From Psococerastis gibbosa (Eukaryota > Arthropoda > Insecta > Psocodea > Psocidae), in the NCBI GenBank assembly GCA_963971405.1, contig OZ020488.1:45180888-45244887 (forward strand): DNA of 64,000 bases, in the 5' to 3' direction. Both the position numbers and the translations under genes were made by a program. How positions within the stretch are numbered: the stretch's first letter is position 1; each line of letters starts with the position of its first letter. Shown in pieces: positions 53,139-63,975 of the stretch. The notes below the pieces were generated by a model. It was not told the DNA's origin. It saw only the letters and a program-made list of their open reading frames with translations, and did not search any database.

Positions 53139-53322
53139 GGCTCAACTCGGAGGTAGTGCTATACCGAGGCAACCCGTGGTAAGGGTGGAGCAAGCCCCGA
53201 ACACCTCACCAATTTCCAAAAATCAGTTTAATATTCTGGGCCGGCATTGCCGACCGTATCAGATATTAAGCTGATAAGAACAGATACTACACTTTGATCT
53301 TAGCCATAAGGCCGAGAAGCGA
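53139..53322 (-). ncRNA. U2: U2 spliceosomal snRNA sequence (retro-copy)
   Basis: The reverse strand is an almost complete U2 snRNA: TCGCTTCTCGGCCTTATGG at the 5' end, the branch-site-recognition GTAGTA in GTGTAGTATCTGTTC, stem IIa/b, the Sm site GATTTTTGG, stem III, and the terminal loop GGTATAGCACTACC. Stem IIb (GGTCGGC/GCCGGCC) and stem IV pair fully, so the sequence is little decayed. It is closest to arthropod U2 in my memory. The genuine gene is elsewhere: this copy is bounded by a target duplication and fused to a SINE, lacks an obvious snRNA promoter, and is preceded by 13 extra nt with repeated CGCTTC. Best called a processed snRNA pseudogene. Confidence 0.9.
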
Positions 53323-53447
53323 GAAGCGAAGCGAAGAACCAACCTAACGGTAATAAAGCTTTTCCTGAGCATGTTACTGCTGCTATGCTCAACAACTATG
53401 CCCATGATAATGACTACTGTAACACTTGTTTGTGGCATAGTTACTAA

Positions 53448-53737
53448 GGCACTATATACCCGGGTATTGTCATCCGCCATGTTGTATCCCATATTTCCTA
53501 TATTGTAAGTATTGTAAGAAAAGTAAAAGATTGAAAAAAATTGAAAAAAACTAATACACGTTTTAGTAATTTTTTATTATACACTTCCCTACTTGGTAGC
53601 ACGTTTTTTAAATAAAAATAAATAAACAACGATAAATTTCAAAAAATAAATAGGGAAACACCCAATGCTTGGCTTATACACAAGACTTATAATGGATACA
53701 ACATGGCGGATGACAATACCTGTCTAATATAGAGCCC
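53448..53737. mobile_element. MITE-E with TAA duplication
   Basis: 290 bp with ends GGCACTATATACCCGGGTAT and the complement of GTCTAATATAGAGCCC; the inner TIR match TATTGTCATCCGCCATGTTG is perfect. TAA at 53445-53447 and 53738-53740. Confidence 0.75.
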
Positions 53738-53744
53738 TAATAGT

Positions 53745-54310
53745 TACTAGAGTCGATACCCATCCTACATACTTCTTGTAATGCCTCTTCTATTGCAAAC
53801 CGGCGATCATCATGGCAATGGTAGTCCGTGATGACTATACTAGAGAATTGTAATGGAGTGGTATCCCGTTCTGGAAGGCCTGAAAAGGTTTCGCCTTCCA
53901 AAATTATGGTGAAACTGTGATAGTGACGGCTACATACTGTATGTATCAAGGTGTAGAGGACAATTTTTCTTCTATTTTATTATATCTCATTTATGCCTGT
54001 TCTATCGAAGATGCTAGGGAATTGTAATGCAGTGGTTTCCCGTTGCCTTCTGCATTCTTATGCCGTTGATTCTTCATTGATGTCCTCCGCCTTCGGGGCC
54101 AGTTTGCGAACCCTAGGACAAAAGAGTGTCCTGTACTGAAAAGACTGTCGTTTTCTGCTTATCCGATCTGTTCCTCCAGTGGCCATTATGCTCTTCCATC
54201 TTCACCACGATGAGGTACAGATATTAGGGTTTTGGCGTCTTCGCCTCTGATACCATAAGGCATTACTCAGAAGCTCAGCTACTTTGAAGACTAAATAGCG
54301 ATGAAAAAAC
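53745..54310 (-). repeat. Dispersed repeat I, copy 2
   Basis: The longest copy; its reverse strand aligns with 37922-38310, with an additional duplicated segment: AGAGAATTGTAATGGAGTGG and GGGAATTGTAATGCAGTGG both occur. Confidence 0.65.
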
Positions 54311-55296
54311 ATGACATAGTCCATGGGCTGCCACAGCCACGTTAGTAAAGGAGGTGACTGTGTAATCAGAGGGACAAAAAAATCTTTCACATTGTCAGTG
54401 GCTGTCACCAAGTGTCGAATTATTGAAACAAACCACTCCTTGTTACCCCTTTTTTGTAACTATTGTTAGTGCTGCCATTGAATATATATAACAGTGTTAT
54501 ACATTCAATGGTACTGCGAACGAAACGACGATAAAAAAAACACTGTTCAACCAATCTGGAAGCATATTCGTCAACAAACAATAGACTTTGTTGCTAAGCT
54601 ACCTGGTCACACACTGTTTCCCAGGAATGCCACTAGAATTCTCTATTGATTTCCTTGTAATACCTGTATATATATACTCAGTAGTAGTTTCCTTCTAAAC
54701 TACTACTAGTATAATAACATTGAGTTTTAACATCTGAGTAATAATTCGGTTACGATTGTTCTCTCACTCGAAATAGCAAAATCTCAAATCTACAACACGT
54801 TAAAAGAACAAAAAAAAAACACATTATCTCGTAGTCTATCTGGAAACCGAAACCGTAGACTCTCCGGGGCACGGACATCGAAAAATGACAAGGAAAGTAC
54901 TTTGAACCTAATCTACTTGTTAATTTTTTCAACCCCAAAGCAACTGTAATTAGGCTATTATGCCCATAGCCCGAGGGGTACACTATTCGAATGCTCGAGA
55001 CGGAATTGCCTACAAACTTCCAGTTCACAGAAACTTGCGGAATTTATCGTACCAATCTCGGTTTCTCGGCTGTAAAGCTCATCTAATTCAATCAAGGCAG
55101 GTTCGAGTCACTCTCGATTAATTTCAGCGCTTTGTTTCAGGTTTCTCAGCAGCATTCAATTGGAGATGAAGATTATCGAATCGACGGGTTGATTGCTGTT
55201 TGGACTTTTTGTTTATATTCTGAAGAATTTGCACATCAATGACATCAGCTGCTGCTGTTGGAGGAGTTTATACGGGCTGTTTCTGAGATAGGCAAG
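54311..55296 (+). other. Region upstream of the second Ly6 first exon
   Basis: No repeat copies recognised. The last ~200 bp should hold the 5' UTR and promoter of the exon at 55297. I cannot place a TATA box or initiator with confidence. Confidence 0.45.
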
Positions 55297-55348
55297 ATGT
55301 GGTGTTCGGCTGTGCTTTTTGCGTCCGCTTTGGCTTTCATCCAGCCTG
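55297..55348 (+). CDS. Signal-peptide first exon, probable second Ly6 gene
   Basis: MWCSAVLFASALAFIQP plus one base, then GTAAGT: 17 codons forming a short hydrophobic signal sequence and ending in phase 1 (CCT G|GT). The Ly6 exon at 341 begins in exactly this phase (GC GAC GGT after the acceptor). The context CAAGATGT is a reasonable start. No partner exon lies in the remaining 8.6 kb, so intron 1 would be long, like the >6-kb intron of the first gene. The assignment to a Ly6 gene rests on phase, signal peptide, strand and the tendency of insect Ly6 genes to cluster. It could be the first exon of any secreted protein. Confidence 0.5.
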
Positions 55349-56101
55349 GTAAGTCTATACTGCGTACATATTTTGGTTTGCATTAGTACTTCAGGGGTGT
55401 CATTTTAATATTTTTCAGGGGGGGGGGGGCAATATGACAAGAATTAGGCACATTTTAAAACAAGGTTGAACGATTCACTCGTTAGTCAGGGAGAATGTCG
55501 TATTGGTGCATTTGGCCTACTCCAGCTGAGACCAAAAACGACACCCCTGCATTACTTATCAGCAGTAATCCTGTTTTCAGCGATGTCCGATATCGGGAGG
55601 CGGCGAGGAAGGGGGGGGGGGGCTCGGAGATGGAGACAGAGTAGTAGGCCAATTCAATTATTATCAGTTTTTTTTTGTTTGGGGGGGGGGGGGGGGTTAT
55701 ACAATTTTTGGTTTGGCCCTTCTGCCCTCTAAAAGAGTGTTACAATTTCCATTTACATTGCACTTTCCCCATAACTCAGGTAGTTGTTGTAGCCCCTGAA
55801 CTATGGATTAATCCACGATGGCGGCCTCCGCCTCTCTGTGATTGGCGCGGCGCATCCCCATACTTATCTTATACTGATAATACTATAATATTGTTGTGTA
55901 TAATAATCAACGGCTGGTCGAACAGTGGAGGTGCATCGTATCACTGTCGTATATTATGAATTAATGATCCAACGCTGTGATTGGTGGGGCGTTAACTTGC
56001 TAATTGTAAGTATGGAGATGCGCCGTACCAATCACAGGAGAGCATCTTGCCATGCTGAATTACTAAGCGAAAGTTCCTGATTGTCCTATTTTTGCTCCGC
56101 G
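55349..56101 (+). other. Intron of the putative second gene, G runs
   Basis: G runs at about 55420-55430, 55610-55621 and 55680-55697. Paired GATTGGCGCGGCGCATCCCC and GGAGATGCGCCGTACCAATC (about 55840 and 56010) form an inverted repeat that may mark another element. Confidence 0.4.
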
Positions 56102-56483
56102 GGTCGGCGACACACTATCCCTTTTTGCCGTATGCGGCTGAGAGGGATGCATTCTGGCGGAATGACACGACGCGGACACACTGTCCGGTGCGACTGATTA
56201 AAAATTTCTGATGTTAGTATTTTATAGTCTTGATCCGATCAATCTTACTCAAGTTACAGTGTCGCATGTGTTGAAAAGCTATCTTGCCTCACTCAACTGA
56301 ATGTTTATTTATTTCCCCGGTGTCCGGTTACATTCCCCGCCGCAGCACTATCCGGTCGATAATCGATGGCACGGTGCCACCGGAACAGTGTGACCGTGCT
56401 CATTAGGCTCCATGCATTCATGCCATCCCTTCAAACCAGTCTCTTTTGGCGCGACGGCAAAAAGGAATAGTGTGTAGCCGGCC
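56102..56483. mobile_element. TIR element (unclassified MITE)
   Basis: Ends GGTCGGCGACACACTATCCC and the complement of GGAATAGTGTGTAGCCGGCC; the match extends through TTTTTGCCGT (about 30 bp). About 382 bp, non-coding. The target duplication is unclear. Confidence 0.65.
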
Positions 56484-56945
56484 TTACAGAGCGTAGCCTA
56501 CAACCGCCTCACACTGTTTCCAACTCCCCACAGAACAAGTGTATGGGCGTTGCGAAGTTTTTAGTGTAAAGATTGATCCCACTGAAATAAAGAAATCAAA
56601 TTGTCAATACTTCACCAAAAAAAGGTGAACTGCGGTAACCTCCCGTTCCTATACTCCTAGATGCGCCACTGCTTTGATGGGATCTATTGTATTATACGAA
56701 CAATACTGAAAATAGACACAGTGTACTGTTGATACAATGCCACATTTAATGATGATAAAATTACATACAGTGCCATTACTCGTGTATCGACCCGGCCTTG
56801 ATGTAAACATTGACAGTTATTCAGTAGAGCACTCCATAGCACCACGATGTTAATGATTAATTATTAATTAATATTGTGCTAGCCAACTGAAGGGGGGGGG
56901 GGATCTTTGCATTGTGGGGGCCGGGGACAGACTCACTCACAAGTC
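56484..56945 (+). other. Nothing recognised
   Basis: G run at about 56891-56900. Confidence 0.45.
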
Positions 56946-56958
56946 ACAATGCAAAAGA

Positions 56959-57317
56959 GCCAACGGCCTTACCATGTTGATTCCATTAGAGCAGAGCATG
57001 TTTCAAACTGCGGCAACTTGGTAGTGTGCACAGCGTTGGCAGGGGAACCTGGTGGGACATGATAACTCGCTCAGGCAGTATAAGTCGAGTCCTGGTCACC
57101 TCCGATTTAATCGTGTGGCTTTACCATGTTCCCCAAGTGGTTCGGAATCCACTATAATCAGGAGGTCCACCCTGTTAGTCAACTCCCCTTTCCCCGAGGT
57201 GAAAGAGTCTGCCCTTAGGGTGCCTCAAGTTAACAAACAGACTCACTCCCCCGCCAGGCTGACAGGGTTGCTTAAAGCAGAAATGCTGAAAGCAGGCGTT
57301 AGAAAACAACAACAACA
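56959..57317 (+). mobile_element. SINE D, longest copy, (AAC)n tail and 13-bp TSD
   Basis: AACGGCCTTACCATGTTGAT ... GGTTCGGAATCCACTATAAT ... GACAGGGTTGCTTAAAGCAG ... (AAC)n. The duplication ACAATGCAAAAGA occurs at 56946-56958 and 57318-57330; its first three bases overlap the AAC tail. It preserves the uninterrupted GTCAGCCTGGCGGGG-type site (reverse strand) that BEL hit at 18229. Confidence 0.9.
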
Positions 57318-57330
57318 ACAATGCAAAAGA

Positions 57331-57944
57331 AGCAGAAAGAAAAGTATTACGTAAATACTACTCTGCTCCCTTAGGGCGTATTTTCCGAAACTACTCCTAT
57401 TTCATACCTCCGTTTGCCTATAGTCTGCCTAATGTCCGATCAGTCCCACTACGCCCATACTTCGCGTGTCCAGGGAGACACGCATTTAATGATTTTAATG
57501 GGTTGTCAAAAATTGAGCAGCTTGGACGGCTTTGTCGTTTGCTTCATGCAGGTCATCAATCGTGCAGATGGTAGTAGTGGATAAACCAGCAGGTGGGCGG
57601 CAGGGACGGATTCAACCCATTTTGGGGGGGGGGGGTAGTTGTGGGTCAATAGAACAAACATATGTAGTATCGATTAAATTAGAGGGTAATATATTAACTA
57701 TCAATAGATTAACTAATTTTTTTGGGGGGGGGGGGGTAGCTGCCATAGTAACACTAACTAACCAAATGCAGCGACAGTGGCGTGACCTTCCTCTTCTTTT
57801 GTGAATGCACCGACGATGGCGTCGGTTTGGCTGAGACCAGAAACAAGGAGTCTCTACCTCGGACACGAAAAAGTAAAGTAAGTATCAAAATATCGAATTT
57901 TTTAATAAGGAATAAGTTGGAGCTAACGCTCAGACAACAGAAAA
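57331..57944 (+). other. G-run-rich sequence
   Basis: G runs at about 57624-57634 and 57725-57736. CAGGGACGGATTC at 57601 resembles the hAT-like end at 17070 but no partner end was found. The frames here derive from the G runs. Confidence 0.45.
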
Positions 57945-58771
57945 GAACCGGTCCGAGTTTACTCGAACATGCTTTCCAATTTATCAATTAGTAGATAGAT
58001 AGAGAAAATGAGTAATTTCATGGTAAATAATTAATTCCTATGGTTACATTTCGGATATTTCGGGGGGGGGGGGGGTGTCCACCTGACGTCACTGGAGGTG
58101 AAGTAACCTCAATATATTTAAAACACATTACCACACAGTAATAATGGCAGGGCAGGCAATGAATTTGAGCGTGAAGTTTCCATCATTTTTTCAAAAAACT
58201 TTTTTTTCGCCCAAACCAAATACTTTTTTGGGAAAGCAACCTGTCCGGTTTCTTTACTCAATCTAACACATAAAACATGCCTGAAGGTAGAAATCATCGA
58301 TAGAAGGGTTTTGCAGAAAAATTATTTTTTAGTCATTTTTCAATAAAATTTATTCATTTCTTTTTTTTTATCCCCAGAAGCAAACTATCAAGGGCCAAGT
58401 GACCCACCGCATTTGTGAACATTAATTACGACTACAATATATGTGAATTTGAAAGAAATCGTTGGAGCCGTTTTGAGAAAAAATTTGATTAGAAGTTTTT
58501 TTTTTTAGTTTTTTGAGAATAAACCCCAATTGAAATATTCCAACAACAACAAAATGTTAAATGTTAAATGTTTGTGAACCCACATGCCGAATTCCATAAA
58601 AATCAACTATGTAGTTTGCCCAGAAATCGAAGAACAGACAGACTGACATTTCGTAAACACCACTTTGTTGGGTTCCTGGGACCTCAAAACGTGTAAATCC
58701 GTTGAAATCTCGGAATCGAAAATTTCGACCATCACAAAGCTTTCCTTATACTACGTATAAATTGGAAAGAA
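57945..58771 (-). mobile_element. Family B element, full-length reverse copy
   Basis: GAACCGGTCCGAGTTTACTC, CTTTCCAATTTATC, a G run, all middle blocks, a nearly lost microsatellite (GAACAGACAGACTGAC) and CTTATACTACGTATAAATTG GAAAG. It serves as reference for the nested pair at 28196-29991. Confidence 0.85.
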
Positions 58772-60338
58772 AAAAAACATGGCGGCTTTACTGAAGCGCA
58801 ATGAATTTGATGTAAGGTGTGGATTCAGCTTAATAGTTAATAGTGATGATTGTCTGCATTACCAGTAACCGGGTCATGTCACATGTACTGCACAGTCATG
58901 ATGTCACGTCGTATATCAGCCAGCCTCGTATCTACTGTATTATATATGGCATGCAGATGCTGGTGTCCATGAGTTACCGAGCATATAACGCCAAACTATT
59001 GTGTTGTGTTCATCAATATAATCCAGAGAGAGCTGTGCGGTCACCATGCGCATTTGCAGGTTAGCTATTAAGTGAATTGGATGTCCTGAACCCCGCCCCT
59101 ACTGCAGCATGTAGTTGCATGTATTGTAAAACTACGCTGGGTTAAGCCAAACATCACAGCAGATTTTAAGTATTTGATTTGCTTTGAAATAAGAATAACG
59201 CATTTAATAATAATGAAAGAATTTATTGAAGTTTATGCTTCATTAATGTTTATACAATGGAAATACATTAACTGGAGCGGTGGGAGCCATAATATGCCTT
59301 ACGAGGCACCCGTTAACCATAAGCCAACTATCAGAGATAAGTACCAACGCAAAAAATATCGAAGTCTTACACATTGCAGCAAAGCAGAACGGATACCTGG
59401 ACCCGGTCAAAAACTTTGTACTTAGCTTGTGCAGGCTACAGTTATCACTGGGTTTCCCCGCCAAATTGCGTACTTCTCTTGGGCAGGCTACACTAGCAGC
59501 CATGTTGATAACGGTCTCCAGCCGCGGGATGGTTTATACTTTATTCCGAGACAACAAACTTACACCGTAGGCAACAGAACAAAAGTAAATCATCCCGAAA
59601 TTCCAACGTGCAACAACAATCTGTTCCCTTTTAAATCACAAATGGCGGGAAAACCTTACGACTTAACAGCAGAAACATCACTGTAAGCTGACCAATGAAT
59701 GGATAAGTTTTAATACAATACGATGCAACAATACACAATACAATAACAAATTATAGAAATCACGCCACTGGGGAAATGCCCGAGTGTGGCCAATGCATAC
59801 TGTGCAAGTATAACATGATCAACAATTATCTTACAAAATGTTATATACGAATGCTCGCGTCGCACACATTATTTGGAAGATGACTGTTGCGCATACTTGC
59901 TCATTATGCCTCAGTCAACTTAGTGTGATTTTTTGCTGTGACGTATGGATTTAACTTAGCGCAGTTTTACTATAATAGTGAGAATGCTTCCCCTGCAAAT
60001 ATATTACTATGCAAACGTGTCATAATCTGGACATTTTTTGGTAGAATTCATTTGAAGGTCAGTAGAACATTGGACTGAGGGTGCGTTTGGACTTTGGAAT
60101 GCAACCTATTGTGTCATCCTAGAGATCAAAATTCGGAGTCATCCAGGGGTGAATTTTGACTTTTGAATTAACTTAGGTTGAAGAAACAGAAATTAGAGAA
60201 TCGACAAATATCTAAACGCCTGGACTTGGCTGGATTTGAATAGCGTCAATCAAATCCAGGTTTTTCTTGATCCTCGTAAATATTGGTTCCTCTTTACCCA
60301 GGTTATGGCAACATCATATTATAATATATATATTTTTG
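58772..60338 (+). other. No gene supported
   Basis: Overlapping frames at 59174-59690 (83-96 codons, both strands) have no family motif or splice logic. A truncated family T tail lies at about 60212-60237 (CGCCTGGACTTGGCTGGATT). Confidence 0.45.
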
Positions 60339-61212
60339 CTTTCCAATTTATACGTAGTATAAAGAAAGCTTTGTGCGGTCCAAATTTTAGATTCCGAGAT
60401 TTCAACGGATTTACACGTTTCGAGGTCCCAGGAACCCAAAAAAGTGTTTTTTACGAAATGTCTGTCTGCCTGTCGTTCTGTCTGTCTGTCTGTCGTTCTG
60501 TCTGTCTGTGCGTCGATTTCCGGGCAAACTACTCCGTCGATTTTGATGAAATTTGGCATGTAGGTTTAAAAAGTACATACCTCGGAACCATTTTTTTTTT
60601 TAGGGGGCTAACTCAATTTGGGGGGTTTTATTCTCAAAAAACTCCAAAACAACTTCTAGAAAAATTATTTCCCAAAAATGGCTCCAATGATTTCTTTTAA
60701 ATTCACATATATTGTAGTTGTTATTAGTGTTGATAAAATGCGGGGGGTCGCTTGCCCCTTGATAGTTTGCTTCTGGGGGTAAAAAAATAAAAATAACTAG
60801 ATTTTCATGAAAAATGACTAAAAAATAACTTTTCTGCGAAACCTTTCTATCGATGATTTCTACTTTCATGTATGTTTTAGGTGTTAAATTGAGTAACGAA
60901 ACCGGACAGGTTGCTTTCCCAAAAAACTATTTGGTTTTGTGCAAATTTTTTTTTTTTTTTTAATGATAGAAAATTCACGGTCAATTGCATTGCGTGCTCT
61001 GCCATTATTGGCATTGCTGTGTGGTAATGTGTTGGTCTGACCTATCTAGAATTTACCTCACCTCCAGTGACGTCAGGTGGACACCCCCCCCCCCCCCGAG
61101 ATATCGGAAATTTAACCATAGGAAAATTATTTACCATGAAATTACTCATTTTCTCTATTTACTAATTTTGATAAATTGGAAAGCATGTTCGAGTAAACTC
61201 GGACCGGTTCTT
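60339..61212 (+). mobile_element. Family B element, full-length reference copy
   Basis: 874 bp from CTTTCCAATTTATACGTAG to CTCGGACCGGTTC. The 13-bp ends CTTTCCAATTTAT and ATAAATTGGAAAG are inverted, the latter followed by a conserved 28 bp (GCATGTTCGAGTAAACTCGG...). (TCTG)n lies at 60457-60509, GCTTGCCCCTTGATAGTTTG in the middle, and a C run at 61085-61097. Frames over the microsatellite are artefacts. Confidence 0.9.
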
Positions 61213-61404
61213 TTTAATAATAACGGAATGGTTCGCCATCCCAATGGGATCTAAACCTTAGGTCTGGTAAATGAACCTTTCTCTTGAATACTCCATTTGA
61301 GATGTTGTACTCAGCAACATGCCCGAAAGCCGCATTTTTCTCCTACTGATGGAATTAAAAATAAAATAATAATAATAATAATGCCCTGGTGGAATGGTCT
61401 AGGC
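61213..61404 (+). other. Short spacer
   Basis: (AAT)n at 61366-61382. Nothing else. Confidence 0.5.
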
Positions 61405-61615
61405 CTAATTATTGGTCCCTGCCCAATGCCAACGACCCCATGTGTGTTCGGACATTATTGCCATAGTTTCTGTATGCATTTTTGACCATTGGTACTTGTC
61501 TCCTCGATGTCAACCCACACCGGCTACAAGCAAAAATGGACAAACTGCGACAAGCTTACCATTAACGCATTGAAACAGGCGCAAGCATGACTTACCAGGT
61601 ACAGATACGAGTCAT
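61405..61615 (+). repeat. Dispersed repeat H, copy 6
   Basis: TTGGTCCCTGCCCAATGCC, ACGACCCCATGTGTGTTCGG, GTCAACCCACACCGGCTACA, GACAAGCTTACCATTAACGC and AGTCATTCG: nearly full alignment with copy 1 (reverse). Confidence 0.65.
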
Positions 61616-62090
61616 TCGTTCATTCCTATTCCTAAATTCGGAAAGAAATACTTGCAGCTCAGCTGTAACAATGTGATGTGCTATCAAGTGCTCATCTCGA
61701 CGCGTCTTAAAGACACAAGTCTCTTACACTCTGTTGAAATACGTCATCGCATTATGTGAACTTGTAAGGAATCTCTGTTTGCTACATTCGCTTGTAATTT
61801 AAGACCCTGTAATTGTGTCGAGACGTTATCATGTGCACCTGCTGAGCTTCTTTTGCACAACAGAGGTATTTGCTTTACTTGATTACTTAAAATTGGTCCG
61901 CTCGAACGGGAAAGTACCCCTGTGGAATACAATATGTGTTCCATGACCACTAAAAAATATTCGTTTATGGAATAAACACTCACAGATCTCTTCGGTTAGA
62001 TAGTTGTGTAGCTGTGCTAACCTGTCTTGCAATACGGATCATGTCAATAAAAGCATATAAGTAAAGGATTTAGAATGAAATGCACCTGTC
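61616..62090 (+). other. Nothing recognised but a family K segment
   Basis: 61993-62025 is the reverse complement of 27713-27745 (TTCGGTTAGATAGTTGTGTA). No other feature. Confidence 0.45.
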
Positions 62091-62163
62091 GGGCTTGTGG
62101 TCGAGCGGTTAAGACCGCGCCCCGGTTTGGCGTAGATCGTGGGTTCAAATCCCGCCAAGTCCA
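62091..62163 (+). tRNA. tRNA-like cloverleaf (73 nt), family T
   Basis: Acceptor GGGCTTG/CAAGTCC (one G-U at position 3-70), D stem GTC/GAC, anticodon stem GCGCC/GGCGT, T arm GTGGG-TTCAAAT-CCCGC, discriminator A. Anticodon loop CCGGTTT: GGT if counted normally, with C at position 33. Followed by GGTTTTTCTATATCCTCTAG, the family T tail, so probably a repeat rather than a tRNA-Thr gene. Confidence 0.45.
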
Positions 62164-63615
62164 GGTTTTTCTATATCCTCTAGCCTTGAATTTCCGTTCC
62201 ACTTTATGTCCCAATAAATTGTATGTGTCCCAAAGAAAATACCTAATGGGTCACCGGTGACCCACGCATAGGGGTAAAATGCAATTTGGCGAAATTATTT
62301 CAGTGATAGACCCGAAAAAATGAGAAAAAGTGAATAAAAACCTATTCTGTGCCGAAAGTGTTAAACCAACTACGATGCAGGTTTACAGGCTTGTTTATAA
62401 ACTATTTGTAAGGTAATACAAGACTTAATTGTTGCCACGACCAGAACCAGTCTTCATAAAGTCGCTGACTATGCAAACAGCGAAAGTTTTTTTCGAAATC
62501 GAAGTTATAAATTGATTTGCTATGATTTTTAAGTCCGCAACGCCCTGTAAGCTGAACATAAGAATATTTTTAACACAACTGAAAGCTGATAGAAACATTA
62601 CGGCGCTTCAGAAGGCGCAATTGATGGCGCATCAGTTTTGTATCTCTCCTGCAAAAGTAGAAAAAGTCGCTTACGCAACATAGTCAGCTACGATAACATA
62701 GAGTTCTATCTGGGAGAGACACGACATCCTTCCTGAACTTAAAATGCTTCTTAGACATACCATTAAATAGGTACGAAATCTGACGGGGACAAATCTAGAA
62801 TCGTACCCCAAAGTCATGAGAAAATAATACCTCTCGGATTTCTCAAAAGGGTATAGTCAAGGGGCTCTTATAAATTTGAAAGAATGAACTTTTCTTTTAA
62901 AATTTCATGAAACTTTTTGTTAGCCAAGTGTCCTTGAGAACTTTCCGAACTCGTTCACAGTCGATTGACTTGGCAAATTATTGGTCTGATAGTCTAATAT
63001 GGGTTAGTTAAGTTCCCAGGAGGTTTCTTACTTCATAAAGTTTTTCGGGTTTAAGGAAAATCAAGTTTAGAAGCTGCGATAACATGAGATTTAATGTCAA
63101 AATATTATGAAAAATTGGTTTTGGTTACATATTTCACCTCGGGGTCCATCTCATAATTATCGTTGTTATCCCATGCATCGTTGTAGGATAGTCTCATAAA
63201 CGTTGGCCAATGAAAAATTAGCAAAAAGTGGCAAAAAATTAAAAAAAAGTTAAAAATTTATGGTTTGGATGCCTTTCTAATTTTGGAAATAGCCTTTCAT
63301 CACTGAGGCAAAAATGGCAGCCAACGCGGCTTTATTAAATGGAAAAATAGTTGATCTTTGCTTTTTAACTGTTCGGGTGTTCTTTAAGATTTATTGCGCG
63401 TTTTTAAATTAAAACAGTCCCAGCCTCCAAAACGTGTAATTTTTAAAAACTTTTCTCCTCTCGTGAATCTCATTTAAATTGTAGAACAATTTTCTTTGCT
63501 AAGCGTAACTTTTAATTGTATTTCGCTTTGGGGCCACGCGTGTAAATTGTTTCAGACAATGCGGCTTTTGCACGCTATTGTAATAAATTATTTTCAAACT
63601 TTGTAAAAATGCAGT
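62164..63615 (+). other. Nothing recognised
   Basis: AT-rich; no repeat copies, no frame worth reporting. Confidence 0.5.
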
Positions 63616-63804
63616 TCAGTTCTTGTTCTTCTTCTTTTGGCTGTACAGCCCTTGTTGAGCTTTGGCATGCTCGACAACACTCCTCGGGTCGTCTCGGTTT
63701 TGTACGGCGCTCCACCATCTACGGACTCCCAATTCGCGGCGGTCAGTTTCCAACTCAGCCTTCCAGCGTTTTCGAGGACATCCTCCCAGTCGTCTTCCTG
63801 TCAT
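63616..63804 (-). pseudogene. LINE polymerase C-terminal fragment
   Basis: The reverse frame reads RKRWKAELETDRRELGVRRW, then QNRDDPRSVVEHAKAQQGL, the stereotyped end of a non-LTR retrotransposon polymerase (RKRW...LGV..W...A.DR...VV..A...G). The related piece at 38790-38900 is more decayed. No upstream domains are present. Confidence 0.65.
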
Positions 63805-63924
63805 GCTTGTTTTGTACGCAGTTCAGTACTACCCATGATAGATTTACTACTATTGTATTAAAAGAGAAGTCCGAAGTACGGTATCTACGTGTTTACTCGT
63901 TTAATGTTTAATAAATACCATTCC

Positions 63925-63975
63925 ATGATGATCGCCAATCTTCGATGAAAGAGGCATTAGAAGAAGATGCTTGGC
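63925..63975 (+). repeat. Dispersed repeat I, copy 3 (end)
   Basis: ATGATGATCGCCAATCTTCG and AAAGAGGCATTAGAAGAAG match the end of copy 1 at 38270-38305. It may continue past the window. Confidence 0.5.

Noticed and set aside
53139-53322. Functional U2 snRNA gene
   Set aside because: Enclosed with a SINE in one target duplication and without a recognisable snRNA promoter; retro-copy is more likely, though the RNA part is nearly intact.
59174-59690. Overlapping frames of 83-96 codons on both strands
   Set aside because: No family motif, no codon pattern, no splice sites; equal openness on both strands suggests chance.
62091-62163. Functional tRNA-Thr(GGT) gene
   Set aside because: Good cloverleaf, but C at position 33 and the same tail as three other copies point to a tRNA-derived repeat.
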